From CAIUPE01 sp046091665 (GTDB lineage Bacteria; Pseudomonadota; Alphaproteobacteria; Rhizobiales; Beijerinckiaceae): a stretch of 64,000 nucleotides of DNA. The notes beneath the pieces are model-generated. The model saw nothing but the letters and a program-made list of their open reading frames with translations. It had not been told where the DNA came from and made no database searches. The position numbers and the translations under genes are program-made. The stretch covers positions 1-64,000 of the forward strand of contig JBJTCD010000026.1 in NCBI GenBank assembly GCA_046091665.1, in the 5' to 3' direction. Shown piece by piece: positions 62,320-64,000 of this stretch (positions are counted from its first letter, which is position 1; every line of letters begins with the position of its first letter).

Positions 62320-62742
62320 ATGGCGCTTGAGCGCACTTTTTCGATTTTGAAGCCCGACGCAACCGCCCGCAATCTGACCGGTGCCGTCAATACCGTCATT
62401 GAGAAGGCGGGTCTGCGGATTGTGGCGCAAAAGCGTATTCACATGACGCGCGAACAGGCCGGCACATTCTATGCCGTGCACAAGGAACGTCCCTTCTTCG
62501 GTGAGCTCGTCGACTTCATGACCTCGGGTCCGGTGGTCGTGCAGGTGCTCGAAGGCGAAGGCGCGATTGCGAAATATCGCGAAGTCATGGGCGCGACCAA
62601 TCCGGCCAATGCTGCTGACGGCACGATCCGCAAGCTCTTTGCCAAGTCGGTTGGTGAAAACACCGTCCACGGCTCGGACGCTCCGGAAACGGCGAAGATC
62701 GAAATCGCGCAGTTCTTCTCGGGCAACGAGATTGTTGGGTAA
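62320..62742 (+). CDS. ndk: nucleoside diphosphate kinase
   Basis: Balances NTP pools. ERTFSILKPDATARNLTGAV (~4-23) and the catalytic His in ENTVHGSDAPETAKIEI (His ~117) are complete; 140 aa from ATG 62320, choosing the second of two in-frame ATGs (62311 lies only 1 base after AAGGA, 62320 about 10 bases after). Final residues SGNEIVG. The gene lies 60 bp after purN, perhaps with its own promoter. Followed by a 409-bp repeat-rich gap. Confidence 0.96.
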   Translation: MALERTFSILKPDATARNLTGAVNTVIEKAGLRIVAQKRIHMTREQAGTFYAVHKERPFFGELVDFMTSGPVVVQVLEGEGAIAKYREVMGATNPANAADGTIRKLFAKSVGENTVHGSDAPETAKIEIAQFFSGNEIVG

Positions 62743-62798
62743 TGGCCTATTCGCATCGCGATTTCTTTTTTCGCCTTATATGCGATTGATGATTTTTC
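62743..62798. other. ndk downstream spacer with weak hairpin and T run
   Basis: ATTCGCATCGCGAT (around 62755) is followed by TTCTTTTTT; a four-to-five-base stem with that T run might end ndk transcription, but the stem is too short to be sure. Nothing else is recognised. Confidence 0.3.
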
Positions 62799-63066
62799 CT
62801 CCCCCTGCAGGGGGAGTTGTTCGCGCAGCAACCGGAGGGGGGTAAGGAGTGGTTCTTGCGAAGCAAGAACGAAAAGCGCCAGTGACGCTTTTCAAATGAC
62901 GAACGCCCGAAGCGCAAGCGAAGGGCTAACAATAGAGATGGTGCGGGGCTCCGCGCGTTCATCGCTCAAAACGATCCACTGGATCGTTTTGTTCGTTTTA
63001 CGAACCGCTCTTCACCCCCACCCGTCAAACGCTTTGCGTTCGACACCCTCCCCTACAGGGGAGGGA
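62799..63066. repeat. composite repeat: chain of small hairpins, holding 90-bp repeat copy 2
   Basis: Eight inverted repeats follow one another: CTCCCCCTGCAGGGGGAG (62799-62816); GTTCTTGC/GCAAGAAC (62852-62870); GAAAAGCG/CGCTTTTC (62871-62893); GCCC/GGGC near 62910-62930; AAAACGATCC/GGATCGTTTT (62968-62990); GTTCG/CGAAC (62991-63005); GTCAAACGC/GCGTTCGAC with one mismatch (63024-63044); CCCTCCCC/GGGGAGGG (63046-63065). The last 90 bases (62977-63066) equal 55234-55323. The left end (CCTCCCCCTGCAGGGGGAG...GGAGTGGTTC) is a loose inverted copy of the right end, so two family members appear joined head to head. Confidence 0.75.
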
Positions 63067-63151
63067 AAAAATTTATCAACGGCGGTCCAAAAGGCCGCCG
63101 TTTTTCTTTGCGGATTTGATCCGAATCCGGCTTCGCACTAATCTCGAGGCC

Positions 63152-64000
63152 ATGAACGATAGCTCCACCATCACCCGCAAACATTCCGTCTGTCCGCATG
63201 ATTGCCCTTCGGCCTGCGCGCTCGAAGTGGAAGTGCTCGACGGCAATCGCATCGGCCGAGTCTATGGATCGAAAGAGCAAACTTACACTGCCGGCGTGAT
63301 CTGCGCGAAGGTCGCGCGTTATGCCGAGCGCAATCATCATCCGGATCGACTGCTCTATCCGATGAAGCGCATCGGCAAGAAAGGCGAAGGCCGTTTCACA
63401 CGCATCTCGTGGGACGAAGCGCTAGATGAAATCGGCGCGCGCTTCAATGCGATTGAAGCCGAATACGGACCCGAAGCGATTTGGCCTTACCACTATGCCG
63501 GCACGATGGGCCTTGTGCAGCGTGACGGCATCAAACGACTGACCAACACAAAAAACTATTCGCAATTTTACGGCACGATTTGCATCAATCTCGCTTGGCC
63601 CGGCTTTATCGCGGGCACGGGCAAACTCATGGGCCCCGATCCGCGTGAAATGACGAAGTCCGATTGCGTTGTGATCTGGGGAACGAATGCGGTCGCGACA
63701 CAAGTCAATGTAATGACCCACGCGGTGCAAGCGCGCAAAACGCGTGGCGCTAAAATTGTTGCGATCGATGTTTATCGCACGGCGACACTCGAACAAGCCG
63801 ATTTGCCGATTGTTTTAAAGCCCGGCACCGATGGCGCGCTCGCTTGCGCGGTGATGCATATCCTCTTCCGCGATAATCTTGCCGATTGGGATTATCTCGA
63901 AAAACACACAGATCATCCGCATGAACTCGCTGCACATCTAAAAACCAAAACGCCGGAATGGGCGTCAGCAATCACCGGCGTTCCGGTTGCGACGATTGAA
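63152..64000 (+). CDS. molybdopterin oxidoreductase, 4Fe-4S type (3' end outside window)
   Basis: N-terminal 283 residues of a Mo/W-bis-MGD enzyme of the DMSO-reductase superfamily. The iron-sulfur site CPHDCPSAC (~residues 14-22) and its fourth cysteine in GVICAK (~50) are complete. YPMKRIGKKGEGRFTRISWDEALDEI is the usual next block (seen in part), then YHYAGTMGL and VVIWGTNAVATQ. No twin-arginine signal is visible, so cytoplasmic location is likely. The subfamily (formate dehydrogenase, nitrate or thiosulfate/other) cannot be fixed from this part. Start ATG 63152 (MNDSSTITRKHSVCPHDC). Confidence 0.88.
   Translation, partial: MNDSSTITRKHSVCPHDCPSACALEVEVLDGNRIGRVYGSKEQTYTAGVICAKVARYAERNHHPDRLLYPMKRIGKKGEGRFTRISWDEALDEIGARFNAIEAEYGPEAIWPYHYAGTMGLVQRDGIKRLTNTKNYSQFYGTICINLAWPGFIAGTGKLMGPDPREMTKSDCVVIWGTNAVATQVNVMTHAVQARKTRGAKIVAIDVYRTATLEQADLPIVLKPGTDGALACAVMHILFRDNLADWDYLEKHTDHPHELAAHLKTKTPEWASAITGVPVATIE

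Noticed and set aside
62799..63066. CRISPR array
   Set aside because: The repeats are palindromes of differing sequence with no regular unit and spacer length, and no cas genes are present.
62896..63141. 81-residue frame sharing a peptide with the frame at 55186-55869
   Set aside because: The shared peptide is only the translation of the 90-bp nucleotide repeat in both places. Not a protein family.

Overview
The window is 64 kb of ordinary, densely coded chromosome from an alphaproteobacterium, most likely of the order Hyphomicrobiales (Rhizobiales). The evidence is the gene set and order: gyrA-coaD-cyclophilins-queA-tgt, dgt-argS-SPOR-nagZ-scpAB-tatABC-serS-surE-pcm-M23, yajC-secDF, hdaA beside ppk-ppx, a Pcs-type phosphatidylcholine synthase, a non-discriminating AspRS signature and a GTTC-N7-GTTC LexA box. 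By eye the base composition is near 50 % GC. I cannot name a genus. I see no rRNA, tRNA, CRISPR, insertion sequence or prophage.

Layout. 1-10.5 kb is a mixed set of envelope and transport genes: a truncated quinone oxidoreductase, a SulP transporter, phosphatidylcholine synthase, a UbiH-type hydroxylase, an AEC transporter, HspQ, an IalB-family protein, a YejA-like binding protein, a FrnE/DsbA protein and a DMT transporter. 10.5-21.1 kb is one long leftward series, gyrA, coaD, two cyclophilins, queA, tgt, sdhE, mfd, preceded by a DUF2306 membrane protein. 21.8-25.5 kb holds ssb and uvrA, divergent around a LexA box. 25.6-34.6 kb holds a DUF1127 protein, trmFO, the yajC-secD-secF operon with two homologues of mitochondrial complex I assembly factors (NDUFAF3 and NDUFAF6), a DUF815 ATPase, and the end of the next series. 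32.6-45.7 kb is a leftward core cluster for nucleotide sanitation (dgt), tRNA charging (argS, serS), cell wall and division (SPOR protein, nagZ, M23 lipoprotein), chromosome segregation (scpAB), Tat export (tatABC) and stationary-phase survival (surE, pcm). 45.7-48.9 kb runs rightward: an ErpA-type iron-sulfur carrier, then a PfkB kinase coupled to a 596-residue exported protein that I do not recognise. 48.9-64 kb holds maeB, aspS, rnd, ppx, ppk, hdaA, a PgsA-like synthase, purM, purN, ndk and the start of a molybdopterin oxidoreductase.

The two intergenic stretches longer than 300 bp (54766-55329 and 62743-63151) hold the accessory material: REP-like dyads, a 90-bp sequence present identically in both places, a 270-bp chain of short hairpins, and a roughly 150-bp multi-branched fold that could be a structured RNA. 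Other points are a PHO-box-like site upstream of ppk-ppx, a Tgt without zinc cysteines, a GyrA with Gln at the position equivalent to E. coli Ser83, and a possible leaderless hspQ promoter. I find no clear new multi-gene system. The best candidates for something undescribed are the structured element at 54.8 kb and the PfkB-coupled exported protein.
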